Part shown: positions 53,372 through 63,630 of the stretch, one piece after another
Position numbering within the stretch: position 1 is the first letter of the stretch
Layout of the letters: each line of letters starts with the position of its first letter
NCBI GenBank assembly: GCA_023512835.1
Contig: JAKCVP010000383.1
Coordinates: forward strand, 62,001 to 126,000
Length of the DNA: 64,000 nucleotides
Direction: 5' to 3'
From: Taxillus chinensis
Lineage: Eukaryota; Streptophyta; Magnoliopsida; Santalales; Loranthaceae
Program-made: the position numbers and the translations under genes
Notes under the pieces: generated by a model
What the model was told of the DNA's origin: nothing
What the model saw: only the letters and a program-made list of their open reading frames with translations
Databases searched by the model: none

Positions 53372-54505
53372 CTACTCCTGTACCGGACCTCTGAGTTCTC
53401 TTGCAGCGCTTTCTAGAAATCTTTCTTGGCCTATCCTTTCCTTCCCTAAACTCCCGCCTCCACCAACGTCAAGCTCGATGAACTTTTGTCGAACCCCATC
53501 GACTTCTTGTCTAGCTCGCTTGAAACCTTCCTCGCTTGGTGGAAGCACGACTGCTAGGTTGGTGTTGTCCGTCAGCCGCGTGACGAACCAGCAAAAGCGA
53601 CTTGTCCGCAGCTCGAAATCCTTGAACTGTGCAGAGCTTGGCTGGCTCTTTGTATGTTTTGCAATGCTCTGTTTGTGTGTCTTGAGCACACTGGAAAGTC
53701 GCTCGAATCTATCGAAAAACGGATTTCCCTGCTCAGTCTGACTTGAAGCTTGTGTGACGACCAGGCAGGTTGTCCGCTCGTAGAGCACCAACTCCCTTGC
53801 GCCGATCTTGTTGCCTGTACTCCGCAGTAGCTCCTCAATAGCTATTGCATTGGGGATGAGCGCGTAGATGATCTGTGTCCATGCCTTGTACAGACTCTGG
53901 TCCCAAATACTCGTCGGAAAGAACTCAACGTTGTTCGCATATGCTCCAGCTCGTGCGCGGATCGCTTCGCACCGCTCTGCGAACAAGCGCTCCTTGAGTC
54001 CCGGACTGACCAGGTCCATCTTGTGCACCAGCACAAACACTCTAGGTTCCGCCTCTTCTCTGCCCTTTTTGCTTCCTGCCGTGCCACCCTTGCCTCCGCC
54101 TCCGCTCCCTTCCCAGAGCGCTTGGCATACACGCTCAAAGCCCCCGACATCGCTCATAAACTCCCGACTCTCCACATCGAACACGTAGATCAAAACTGCC
54201 ACGTTGCCGAACACACTTTCTCTTTGCCCGCCAGCAGCAGCTGGGGCAAGATACGAGTCGAAGAACGCGTCTTGTCCGCCGCAGTCCCAGAGATTGAGGA
54301 AAAGATTTCCCAGGAAGCGGATGTTGCTGTGTTCCACGTCGATTGTCGCGCCTAATCTGCGCACGTCGCGAGCAATGTAGTTTGAGAAGACAATAGTTCG
54401 CATTGAGGATTTGCCGGCGCCGGATCTACCGATGAGGAGGACCTTTCGGGGCTTCAAACGGCGTGATGTAAGCTGGCCCGTAGGCTGTGGAGTGTGTTGC
54501 GACAT
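53372..54505 (-). CDS. GTR1: Rag-family GTPase Gtr1 (RagA/B type)
   Basis: This is a single exon of 377 residues. Gtr1 pairs with Gtr2 in the EGO/Ragulator-bound heterodimer on the vacuole and activates TORC1 in response to amino acids. The P-loop is GRSGAGKSS (residues 26-34), switch I has the ATIDVEHSNIRFLG context, switch II is NLWDCGGQDAFFDSYL, and the base motif is VHKMDLVSP. The C-terminal roadblock-type half includes VEFFPTSIWDQSLYKAWTQI. An unusual Gly/Lys/Glu-rich insert (SGGGGKGGTAGSKKGREEAE) sits just before the HKMD strand, making it longer than yeast Gtr1 (310). It converges on the ankyrin gene with 189 bp between stops. Confidence 0.95.
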   Translation of the reverse strand: MSQHTPQPTGQLTSRRLKPRKVLLIGRSGAGKSSMRTIVFSNYIARDVRRLGATIDVEHSNIRFLGNLFLNLWDCGGQDAFFDSYLAPAAAGGQRESVFGNVAVLIYVFDVESREFMSDVGGFERVCQALWEGSGGGGKGGTAGSKKGREEAEPRVFVLVHKMDLVSPGLKERLFAERCEAIRARAGAYANNVEFFPTSIWDQSLYKAWTQIIYALIPNAIAIEELLRSTGNKIGARELVLYERTTCLVVTQASSQTEQGNPFFDRFERLSSVLKTHKQSIAKHTKSQPSSAQFKDFELRTSRFCWFVTRLTDNTNLAVVLPPSEEGFKRARQEVDGVRQKFIELDVGGGGSLGKERIGQERFLESAARELRGPVQE

Positions 54506-55202
54506 TGCTGTGTAGATGATGGGAGGGCACGGCTGCTTAACGACTTCGCATGCACGTGAATATGGTAGACGAACGGGCGGCCGAGGTGGAAGAGATAGGG
54601 TGCGTAAGGTGGACTTTATATGCAGACTACAGTAGACTGACTTGTGTCCAAAGCATCGATTTTGTTTTCGTGCTGGTCACGATCAAGACGTGTTGCGGCT
54701 TCGCGTGTTAGGCAGTGATGGGTCGCGCGTTGGGAGGGTAATGTAGCGCATGCGGAATGGTGTAGCAAACAGGTTGGGTATGTGTGAAGCAGTAGAAAAG
54801 AATCATGCGCGCTTGTCGGGCGAATTAATAAGGTTCCTACGAGGGTGAGGACGCAGTCGTGCTCAGTGTCTCTTATCGCGGCTTATGATGTCGGCGGACT
54901 TAGGGTGGAGATATCTCTGGCCAATACAATATCGTACGGCATGCGGCTCGCATGGCACAGGTAACTTAGCACGTAGGGTCTCAACTTCACCTCGTGGCCA
55001 CGCTTAGCAATTCATGCTACATAGCTTGACAGGTAGTAGTACTTGCTTCCTCTCTGAGAGGTACCGATGGGAAGTAAAATAATCAAAGTTGCAGGAGATT
55101 TCCATGCCCGATTGCTCCTCCAAGACGAGAACCCTTGTGTCATCCGGCTCTGCCCAAAGCTATTGATGTGACTTGCAATCTTCCCTTCAACTCATCGCCT
55201 CT
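54506..55202. other. Intergenic: GTR1 promoter
   Basis: About 700 bp lies between GTR1 and the 3' end of the next minus-strand gene. No open frame of note, repeat or RNA gene is seen. Confidence 0.5.
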
Positions 55203-56181
55203 TCATTCAAATCTTTCCGCCCCGATGAGAGCTATAAAGACCTGACGAGCTCCTTGCTGCTGCTGATAGGTGACCCGATCGGGAAGGAGCTCGACGCCTG
55301 TATGCTCTATCAGCTCTTGCAATGAGGGCAGGCGCAGCAAGGCTTCGTGGGACTGCTCGAGGAGGAATCCCTGGAGGTTGCCTGAAATGCACATCGTAAG
55401 GGTTCACACACTCCACCTCGCATATGGCTTGTCGGTGGCTTCCAGGACCCATGATGCGGTTTTCCCTCCAATCATCGGTCAATGTCATCTGACCGGCGTA
55501 CTCTCGTCCAGGACGGAAAGGTGGCGGCATCGGTCGAGGTAGTAGATAATGCTCTGAATAGAGGCCAATCATTGGCACTGGCGGTGATCGGGGTCGCTTT
55601 CGAGGGCGTGGCTGTGGTCGCGGTTGGGGGTCTGACTGGGGCGGCGTCTGAGAGTCTAGTGATCGGGGTCGTTTTGGAGGACGTGGCTGCGACTGCGGTT
55701 GGGAATCTGGCTGAGGCGTCGACTGAGAATCTGGCAGCGATGGCCCTCCATTGCGACAGCCTGTCAGCTCTTGTCCTTGCCTGTAGAGATTGAGTATGAG
55801 CTGCTGTTGATATATAGAAATCTGTTCAGCTTACTCTGATCTGTGACATGTGAGCTGGAGGGTCTCAGGACTGGGAATCGGTATAGAAATCTCAAGGTCG
55901 CGGGACACGTTCTGCACACCCTCAGAGACGCATGGCGCTGAGTTGCTGGCTGTCTGGTTAGTGGCCGGGACACTGAGGTTCGTCGTGGACCTCGGACGCC
56001 CAAAAACACGCGTGAACCTTCTGGCCTCTTCACCAGCCTGGCTCAGCCTGCATCTCAGTCTCTGGAGAAAAGACCCGGGTCTTGAAACCCTCTCATTACT
56101 CGGGCTCGACTGGGGACTCGGATTCCCATGACCATCAACTTTTGTTTCGGATCCAAGGCTTTCATCGCCGTTGTCGGCCAT
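55203..56181 (-). CDS. Uncharacterised protein with Pro/Arg/Gln tandem repeats
   Basis: A start at MADNGDESLGSETK (56181) leads to exon 1 (to 55835). A 54-bp intron (GTAAGC...CTACAG, 55834-55781) joins it in frame to exon 2 from 55780. Exon 2 carries two imperfect copies of a Pro/Gln/Arg-rich unit (PQSDPQPRPQPRPRKRPRSP and QPDSQPQSQPRPPKRPRSL). Downstream, the same frame stays open to 55207 (ending SSHRGGKI). A second intron from GTCAGA near 55491 to CAG near 55389 would instead give a more protein-like tail (LLRLPSLQELIEHTGVELLP) ending at 55203. No domain is recognised; the KRPRS repeats could be nuclear localisation signals. Coding status is likely but structure is uncertain. Confidence 0.45.
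55576..55745. repeat. Minisatellite-like tandem repeat (about two copies)
   Basis: Two adjacent ~75-bp units share GATCGGGGTCG(C/T)TTT(C/G), GGGCGTGGCTG/GGACGTGGCTG and CTGACTGGGGC/CTGGCTGAGGC-type blocks. They encode the Pro/Gln/Arg repeats of the gene on the minus strand. Confidence 0.65.
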
Positions 56182-56729
56182 GACATCGGTCCGCAAAGGT
56201 TACTTTAAGTTACCAGAACATGGGTGAAAGGCATGGTTTGGCTGGAGAGACAGGTGTAGGGGGAACTTTATATGAAGACAGAGTGAAAGCAGTCCAAACG
56301 CTTTCGTCTCAACCCAAGTATCATCGCGACTACACGAAAGCATGTGATCTGGGCACCGTGCCATGTTGTGTTACTAATGCGCTGAATATCACTCGCTCAG
56401 TATTGCGTACATGTACACGTACACGACGCATCAGCGGACGTCGATGCCCAGATGTGCACAGGTATTGCGGCTCCTGGAGAATTAAACTATGATGCATATG
56501 TGTGGCGATTCATCCTGTGTATCAAAGGAGCCTCAATTCTTTGTAGCAGGATGTTGACGGACGAGACGAGAGCCGTACCTGGACCCACTCTCCTGGTATT
56601 CTGACTGTACATGACGCTTCGACTACGGAGGCGCTCTGCTGAGAAGGCGCTCTGACACGGCTCATGATCAAGCCGTTGCTCGGATAGCTTCGGCAGCCTT
56701 CGCTATGTCCGCGTCAATCTGTTGATGAT
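56182..56729. other. Intergenic region
   Basis: About 550 bp lies between two minus-strand genes and contains the promoter of the repeat-containing gene. Nothing is recognised. Confidence 0.45.
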
Positions 56730-57350
56730 CTACGCTGTGGCCTGCTGTGTTCCGGTCTTGAAGCTGCTCAGGCGTCGTTGTATCCAGCTGGGTCTCTGCT
56801 CGAGTGTTGGTTTGGAAGTCTTCTCAATTTGATCGGCGTCCACATCACCTCTCTCGATTGCACTGAAGATGGTTGCGTGCAGATCATGGTGGGCCTTCTC
56901 CCAGCTCTTGATCACGAAAGGCATCAGGAGCTTGTTCACGGAGAACAGGGTGCTGTCTTCGATGTAGCGTGAACCATCCGGCTTGGTGACAACTCTCGAG
57001 GTGCTCTTCATGATCAGACCCTGGGGAGCGTGGACGACCTGATCGTGACCGAGGGGGTAGTCTTTCAAGCAGGCGTGGAATTGAATTGTTCCATAGTAAG
57101 GAACCTTCTCCCTAATCAGATAGGCAATCCACTCGGCGCCCGGCGACGGTAGCTCCTTCTGAGTGCTGTCTGCTTCCTTCTTCGTTTTGTCCATTTCGGC
57201 AGGACACTCGACCTTCTCTGAGCCAAGCGCATACGGCGACGCTTCTATAATTGCCTTGTGGTCGTGCAGTTTGGCAAGTACGGCTTCTGTGGGTATAGAG
57301 TCGGGGATCCTGGTCAAGACAGTCGCCGCCTTTGTTGATCTAAAGGCCAT
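56730..57350 (-). CDS. DUF7053-like fungal protein
   Basis: This is a single exon of 206 residues. The opening RIPDSIPTEAVLAKLHDHKA, then VPYYGTIQFHACLKDYPLGH and STSRVVTKPDGSRYIEDSTL, followed by VIKSWEKAHHDLHATIFSAI, resembles fungal DUF7053 proteins (a START-like fold in which a ligand-binding barrel is followed by a long helix). I am only moderately sure of the family. There is no signal peptide or membrane segment. Function is unknown. Confidence 0.72.
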   Translation of the reverse strand: MAFRSTKAATVLTRIPDSIPTEAVLAKLHDHKAIIEASPYALGSEKVECPAEMDKTKKEADSTQKELPSPGAEWIAYLIREKVPYYGTIQFHACLKDYPLGHDQVVHAPQGLIMKSTSRVVTKPDGSRYIEDSTLFSVNKLLMPFVIKSWEKAHHDLHATIFSAIERGDVDADQIEKTSKPTLEQRPSWIQRRLSSFKTGTQQATA

Positions 57351-58892
57351 GTTGCAAATATGTTGAGAGACCAGCGGTCACTGATGGATCTGCGCAGATA
57401 TTAGAGTCTGAAAGGAATGATACAAATTCCCGTGTCCTATTATGAAAGGGGTGTCCTCGTGCGCGTGCTGTAAGGATGATGACCGGTGATGCTGACGACA
57501 CATAAAGATCAGATGAACCTTGGAAGGGAGTGCGAGGCGTTCCTGTTTCCCGAAGGCCGGGCTGAGAAGAGCATCCGAATGGGCAGGTTCCAGGGAAGGC
57601 GATGAGTTGAAGAATAAAGGATATTTGCAGGTGGTCAGGGTGGACTCCTGGCTCCGATGAAAGACGTAATGGGCGCCAGTCAGGTAGAGTTGAGGCCCCT
57701 CGTGCCCCTGTTGCGCGAACCAGTGCCGCCGAACCAACAGCCCCGTCCGGCAGCCAATCCTTTGCAGCAGGTTACAACTAGCCGCGGCCCAGGCATGCCA
57801 GGACTCTACGGCTGTTCCAACGAGGCATCAGTCGTAGTGCGTGTCTTGCGCCTTCGTGACCGGGTGAATTACATGCCTACCTGCCTGCTTACTGGTCGCT
57901 CGACGATGGGAAGTGAAGAAGGTGCCTCGAGCTTGACGCGGGGGCTCAGCAAATGCAACATCTACCGAAAGCTTCTTTTCCCTTTCATCGTTGCTTGTTT
58001 TTCCCCACAGCCCAGCTACTGATTTTAGTATATTCTCACCCAGTATCGCAAAAGGCAGTCCTGACCCACAAATTGACGTCTTGTCTCAGCTCTCACGATT
58101 GAAATTGCCGGACAGTGTCGATGGGTCGCAGAGCAATGGAAAGGATCCCGTCACACGCCCGCCTGTGACAGGAGCCGCATCCGTTGCTGCCGATGCTGCC
58201 GCTGTCAGGCGAGCCTGGCATGGACGGTGTTAAGGCTGCGATGGCCTCTCCTCGACCGATGGCTCCTCCTTCACCTGCATCTGCCAGTGCGACGGCCCAT
58301 CTCAGCTCGAGAGCCCCTCCCTTCCGATGTCTGACTGATGGTTGCATGCCACTACACCCTACGCACACGGTCAAAGCCAGACAAGTACGGAACTAGTCAG
58401 TGTCGACAGCATGACTGAGTAAGCATGCGTTTGCGTTCGCAATGCTTGAACAAACGATGCGAGTTTGTCAAAACGTTCGAGTACAAAGGCATCGACCCCC
58501 ACGGCAATGGCCGCCTGAGCCTGACCGCCAGCCAGCCATGTCATACTTCTGGGCGCATTGGGGCCATGGCGGCCCCCAGCCATTCGCGTGATGTGTCGTG
58601 ACCTTCTGTGCTGCAAGACAACCGACTACTTCTGCTCTGTACCCTCGACATCGCCATGCACGCGGTATTTGCTTAGCCGTCCCATGACCCATCGCTACAC
58701 TCGTTGACCTCTAGTCGCGCGTTCTCGTACAAACTACATCTAGGCTATTTGACATTGCCTAACCAATCATCTCTCCGCAAGGTCCTGCTGCATCTGCGAT
58801 CGACACATCTGGAGCCCACCTGACCCATGAATGCAACGACCCCCGCAACTTGCAACTGACGAAACTGGAATTCCGGTGGTGCCGTGACAGGA
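57351..58892. other. Intergenic, no gene recognised
   Basis: About 1.5 kb lies between the divergent DUF7053-like and glycosidase genes. Open frames up to 121 codons (plus 57657-58022, minus 57378-57737) overlap each other and show no domain. It should include both promoters. Confidence 0.45.
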
Positions 58893-61559
58893 ATGGAGTC
58901 CACTGGATTTGACAAGGGTAGCACTCGCAGACTACAGCCTGCGGCGCAAGCGTTGCAGCCATGCGAAGACATGACGCAGAAGCGCCGCTCCAGGGGCAAC
59001 AACAAGCCGGTCGGAGCTTGCTGCAGCAGCAGTAATAAGAGAAGGTTGGCCTCGACATGGATCACCCTAGCCCTGGCATCTCAATTTGATCTCGCTGAGG
59101 CTCACCCAACGGATCTCGTCAACAACGGTGCTCGGGGCGACTCCACGGCCCTGCGCACAATTTACCAGGATTCGCCCTTCTTCGATAGTCAAAAGCCGAT
59201 ACAGGAACGCATTCCCGCGAACAACATGATTACTCCAGCTTCACCGTTGACGGGCGGCGTCCTGAGTACATTGCTCATGTCGAACAGCTATACCAGCACT
59301 TTGGGCCTCCCCCAAGATGCGCCAACTTCACTTCCAGGTGGCTCACGTGAGTTCCCACCCTCATGTTGTGAATATACAATCGAGGAACGCCGTGATCCCT
59401 GAACGGCTATGACATTCCACGACTGGCCAACAACGCCAAGAACACCTTCGCCTCAGCTAACAAGCAACCAGTTGTTCCCCTTACCTACAATCCGCTTCCT
59501 TTGGGCTCCATCACGCCCTCGTCCTGGCTTGCATCCGAGCTCGAGCTATCGGCGGCAGGCTTGGCAGGCTCTCAGTATCAAGACTACCGCTTTGTTGCAT
59601 CCTCTTCCTGGCTTGGGCACAGTACAGAGTATAGCGACTTGAATGAAGGCTTTCCCTACTGGTTCAACGGTCTCGTCCCACTGGCGTATACCTTGAACGA
59701 TCCAACCTTGAAGGCCCAAGTACACAGTGCAGCTGACTATGTCTTATCGCATCAGCAAGCAGATGGCTGGATCGGTCCGGAGACGACAAAGCGTACTTTC
59801 TGGGGCCGGTATCCGCTCTTTCTGGGACTGACCAACCTGGTCGATGCAAACGCGACATGGGAGACTCCCGTCGTCGATGCGCTTCACAAATTCAACGGCT
59901 TGATGAATTCGATGCTAAAGAGCAACTACTCTGGTTACATCTATCACGACGGTGAGGCGCTCGATAGCGGCAACTTCCAATGGGGCCGGGTTCGCAGTCA
60001 AGATATGTTGATCAGTCTCATGTGGCTTTTGGAGAAGCATCCTCGTAATGCATCTGACGAGATCGTCCAGAACATGTTCTTTTTGCATCAGGGTGGTCTT
60101 AATTGGGAGGACTGGTGGGTCGATGGCGTCTACGTGAAGAAGAGTCTCTACGATGAGCCTCAGAACGTCACAGATCTCAACTACCACTACCTGCACGGAG
60201 TCAACGTTGCCCAAGGTGAGCCAGTCTACCATACTCCTGAAGATGCAAGAATATGGCAGCCGGCAGAACTATGTCTGGAAGAAGATCTTCTTACTGACGT
60301 TGCTCATAGGCCTGAAAGCGGCAGCTGTCGTCCGGCGCCTGACACACAATGAATCCTTGATCGCTACACAAAAGACCGGCGTGGAGTGGACGTACGAATA
60401 CCACGGACAGTCTTCCGGTAACATTATCGCGGACGAACGCAGTGATGGCCTTGAGCCCTTTGCTGGTGCGGAGCTCTGCAGCGCCGTTGAAGCCATATAC
60501 TCGCTGTCCTATCTTTACAATGCTCTGGGCGATTCCTTTTACGCTGACCTTGCTGAGCGTGCCACCTTCAACGCCCTTCCAGTCTCAATGACGGAGGACT
60601 GGTGGTCTCACCAGTACATGGCGCAGACGAACCAGCCATACGCCAGGGATTTCAGCAGAGGCGGCGGGAAAAGCCCCTTCTATAACGTGAATAGTCTGGG
60701 CAACACCTTTGGCTTGGAACCCAATTATCCCTGCTGTACGGTCAATCATCCCCAAGGCCTGCCAAAATTTACCATGAATACCTTCCTGCAGGTGGGAGAA
60801 AACGGACTGGTGCACGCTCTCCTCTCGCCCACGACTGCAATCGCCAAGCTGGCAGTAGGTACCGTGAAGGTGGAGTGCAAGACCGCTTATCCCTTCTCTG
60901 ACACTTTGTCATATACGATAACAGCTCCGGGGCCTTTTGACTTCTACATTCGCCAGCCAGAATGGGCAGGTGACACGAGTACTGCCGCTGTGTCCGGTGC
61001 AGACAGCACCTATGATGCTTCGAGTGGTTTGCGCAAGATAGCGTTGTCAAGCGGAAGTGCGACCTTCACTTATACGCTCAAGCCCCAAATCCGTACTGCT
61101 CAACGCGCAAACGACTCGATAGCCATCTATCGTGGACCTCTTCTTTATGCGCTCAATCTCGGCAGTGCCAGCTTTTCTGGTCCACCGAAGACGTACAACG
61201 GTCAAGGCCTCGTGTCTGGTATGCCGTCGCAATCTCTCGACTACGAGTTCGAAAATACCACCGCATGGAATTACGCAATCGACAAAACGACATTGCAGTG
61301 GGTGATGCCGACGCAGGAAGTGACGGCAGACAATCTAGCCAGCCCAATATTTGCCAGTGGGGCGCCGCCTGGATACATCACAGCCAAGGCCTGTCAAATA
61401 GATTGGCCGTTGTACAACGGAGCAACTCCAGGGGGTCCGCCGACAGGAGGCGCAAGAAAATGCTTGGGAGCAGTATCTCAGGTACAGCTGGTGCCATATG
61501 GAAGTGCGAAGATTCATATGGCGGAATTGCCGACGATTGATCTGAATGGTCGATACTGA
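58893..61559 (+). CDS. GH127-type glycosidase (DUF1680, beta-L-arabinofuranosidase fold), splice defect suspected
   Basis: Three coding blocks: 58893-about 59346, about 59402-60215 and 60310-61559, roughly 835 residues. Block 2 begins NGYDIPRLANNAKNTFASAN and runs through LDSGNFQWGRVRSQDMLISL, ending YHYLHGVNVAQ. Block 3 has GVEWTYEYHGQSSGNIIADE, AGAELCSAVEAIYSLSYLYN and YPCCTVNHPQGLPKF, the catalytic-domain pattern of the DUF1680/GH127 family, which in bacteria removes beta-L-arabinofuranose. A hydrophobic stretch STWITLALASQFDLAEA near residue 60 could be a signal peptide if translation starts at 58971. Intron 2 (60216-60309) is normal. Intron 1 has a good donor (GTGAGT at 59347), but no AG acceptor restores frame: the only nearby AG (59390-59391) leads to stops in all frames. 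It may be a pseudogene, non-canonically spliced or mis-sequenced. Confidence 0.75.
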
Positions 61560-61713
61560 GACTGATTACGGGTTGAGCCTTTTCGGACGCATTCCTGTTC
61601 GCTAGGCACTGTGGAAGAGGGATGTCGTCCAGCTGGTCGAAATCCTCGAACGCTCAGGGCCAATTCAACAATTGCATCATGAACAACTCTGACAGTCTTG
61701 TCTCTTGATCTCT
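61560..61713. other. Short convergent intergenic region
   Basis: 154 bp lie between the glycosidase stop and the URM1 stop, so both 3' UTRs must overlap or be very short. Nothing else is seen. Confidence 0.5.
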
Positions 61714-62124
61714 TCACCCGCCGTGCAACGTGCTCACGAAGACGACTTCATCTCCATCTTCAACCATGGCCTCTATGCCTCCTTCGAGTTCCCAGTCCGC
61801 ATCGTTGACCAGTACTAGAATGCCCGGTCGAACCGTCACTTCCGCGCCCTTCTTGACAGTCCAATCGCTACCGCTACCCTCAAGACACTCCGGATCAATG
61901 AACAGACTCAAGTTCGTCCCTGTCGAAGTCTGCGTAGCCAGATACGCAATGACATGCGCAAGGTCCGTTGACGCAGGCGGTCCAGCAGCGCTCGAAGGAA
62001 GAGAAATGGCGTGCTTTCGCTTATTGTGGAAGAGTGACTCGAGGCCACCGGTAAATTCTATATGCAGGTTTACGGGCGGGGTCGAGGTGCCATCTGGGTG
62101 CGCGGGCGAGGGGTTGGTCGTCAT
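61714..62124 (-). CDS. URM1: Ubiquitin-related modifier Urm1
   Basis: This is a beta-grasp sulfur carrier that is thiocarboxylated at its C-terminal Gly by Uba4. It supplies sulfur for 2-thiouridine in tRNA wobble positions and is also conjugated to proteins. A single exon gives 136 residues ending VVFVSTLHGG, the diagnostic Urm1 tail with the terminal Gly-Gly. The fold shows VNLHIEFTGGLESLFHNKRK, LAHVIAYLATQ, RPGILVLVNDADWELEGGIE and DGDEVVFVSTLHGG. It is longer than yeast Urm1 (99) owing to a Pro-rich N-terminus and a loop SLPSSAAGPPAST. The frame is open upstream to 62439; the ATG at 62124 is chosen because the upstream part is Arg/Pro-rich and unlike the family. Confidence 0.93.
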   Translation of the reverse strand: MTTNPSPAHPDGTSTPPVNLHIEFTGGLESLFHNKRKHAISLPSSAAGPPASTDLAHVIAYLATQTSTGTNLSLFIDPECLEGSGSDWTVKKGAEVTVRPGILVLVNDADWELEGGIEAMVEDGDEVVFVSTLHGG

Positions 62125-62778
62125 TTGTGCGGGGACGGGCACGTCTGGGCGGGTGGGGTTGGCACAAAGAGGGTGGAGGCGATTGAGTGGGCGGAGGAGG
62201 GGGGATGCGACGTAGCGATGGAGCCAGGTAGGTATATAAGGCTCGCAGGTGTCTGGTCGTGTGGAGTGAATGCGAGCGCGCGACGGCGCTCTTTCAAGTC
62301 TGGAGAGGAGAAGATTTTCTTGTGGTTGCAGGGTGACGCGGAGGATCTTTGCGAGTGCCGCCCCACTGTTCCCCCGCGTACCTGGTCGGCGAGGAGGGAC
62401 AGCCACGACAGCCCTGGTGTGAACTGCAGGTAAGACCACCTACTGGTCTGTTGCGAGAGCCTCATGCGAATACAGCACTGGTGAGGTCATTGTTGGGCCA
62501 TGTCTGGGACGGAGCTCAAGATGTGCGAGTGTACGATTGCTTAGGTGAATCGCGGCTGGGGTCACACCAACCACCTGCACTCAGCCAATCTATTACTCAT
62601 TGAAGACGACATCTTGCTCACATCTACTACCTCGAGCACCGACCCAGGCTACCTCTCTATCTACCTGCTCCTACTTGAACGCTCCTCCCACCCTCAGGTC
62701 CTTTCGATTCCACTTCCTCCTCCCCACCTCCTCTTCCATTTCGACCAGGAACCATCGACAGCGCACCCGACCGCGACC
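62125..62778. promoter_or_regulatory. Divergent promoter region, URM1 / CAF16
   Basis: 654 bp lie between the two start codons. The part next to CAF16 (about 62680-62778) is strongly pyrimidine-rich on the coding strand, typical of fungal core promoters and 5' UTRs. No specific factor site is asserted. Confidence 0.5.
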
Positions 62779-63630
62779 ATGTCCGACGCTCACCTCCAGA
62801 AAAACCCAACAATCTCCACCACCTCCCTCTCCTACTCCTTCCCCGACTCCTCCTCCGGCCTGCACGACATCACCCTCGACCTCCCCGTCGGCTCCCGCAC
62901 CCTCCTCATCGGCGCAAACGGCGCAGGCAAGACAACCCTCCTCCGCCTCCTCTCCGGCAAGCGCATGGCCCCGCGCTCGACAATCTCCGTCGCAGGCTTC
63001 GACCCCTTTGCCGATAATCTCAGCGGCGTCACGTATCTCGGCGTAGAGTGGGTGCTCAACCCCATTGTCCGCACGGACATTGATGTGCCCAGTCTGCTCA
63101 AGAGCGTAGGCGGCGACGCGTATCCCGCGCGCAGAGATCAACTCGTCGACATACTCGATATCGACTTGAGCTGGCGTATGCACGCTGTCAGCGACGGGGA
63201 GCGGCGGCGCGTTCAGTTGGCCATGGGGCTGCTGCGGCCGTGGAGTGTGCTGCTCCTGGATGAGATTACGGTTGACTTGGATTTACTTTCGCGCAGCCAG
63301 TTTCTGGGGTTTTTGAAGCGGGAGACGCAGGAGAGGGCTTGCACGATTGTCTATGCTACGCATATCCTGGATAACCTTGCGGAGTGGCCGACACACCTGG
63401 TGCACATGAGTCTGGGCAAGGTGAAGAAGTCGGGTACCATGGGGCAGTTTGAGGTTGAGGCTGGTGGGGCGGGAAAGAGTGGGAATAGTCAGTTGGGCGA
63501 TTTGGTGCTGCGGTGGTTGACGGAGGACCTCAAGGAGCGTGGGCCGCGGAGACAGCCTGGACAGGGGAAGACTTACCAGAATCTGGAGGGGATTGGGGGC
63601 TACGGGCAGGAGAAGAGACCGGAGAAGTAG
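62779..63630 (+). CDS. CAF16: ABC-type ATPase CAF16 (CCR4-associated)
   Basis: This is a soluble, non-membrane ABC ATPase of 283 residues, single exon; yeast Caf16 associates with CCR4-NOT and Mediator components. Walker A is GANGAGKTT (residues 45-53), the signature loop is VSDGERRRVQLAMGLL, Walker B is WSVLLLDEITVDLDL, and the H-loop is ATHILDNLAEWPTHLVHM. There is no transmembrane segment, as expected for the family. The C-terminus is Gly/Lys/Arg-rich (ERGPRRQPGQGKTYQNLEGI), a feature shared with fungal relatives. The frame upstream of the ATG at 62779 stays open to 62545 but is Leu/Ser/Pro-rich promoter-like sequence. Confidence 0.94.
   Translation: MSDAHLQKNPTISTTSLSYSFPDSSSGLHDITLDLPVGSRTLLIGANGAGKTTLLRLLSGKRMAPRSTISVAGFDPFADNLSGVTYLGVEWVLNPIVRTDIDVPSLLKSVGGDAYPARRDQLVDILDIDLSWRMHAVSDGERRRVQLAMGLLRPWSVLLLDEITVDLDLLSRSQFLGFLKRETQERACTIVYATHILDNLAEWPTHLVHMSLGKVKKSGTMGQFEVEAGGAGKSGNSQLGDLVLRWLTEDLKERGPRRQPGQGKTYQNLEGIGGYGQEKRPEK

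Noticed and set aside
59347..59404. AT-AC or other minor-spliceosome intron in the glycosidase
   Set aside because: The donor GTGAGT is a normal major-type donor and no minor-type donor or branch sequence is visible; a defect or an overlooked exon is simpler.
62671..63183. 170-codon minus-strand frame inside CAF16
   Set aside because: It is a shadow of the ABC ATPase coding strand, rich in Glu/Gly from reverse-read Ser/Pro codons.
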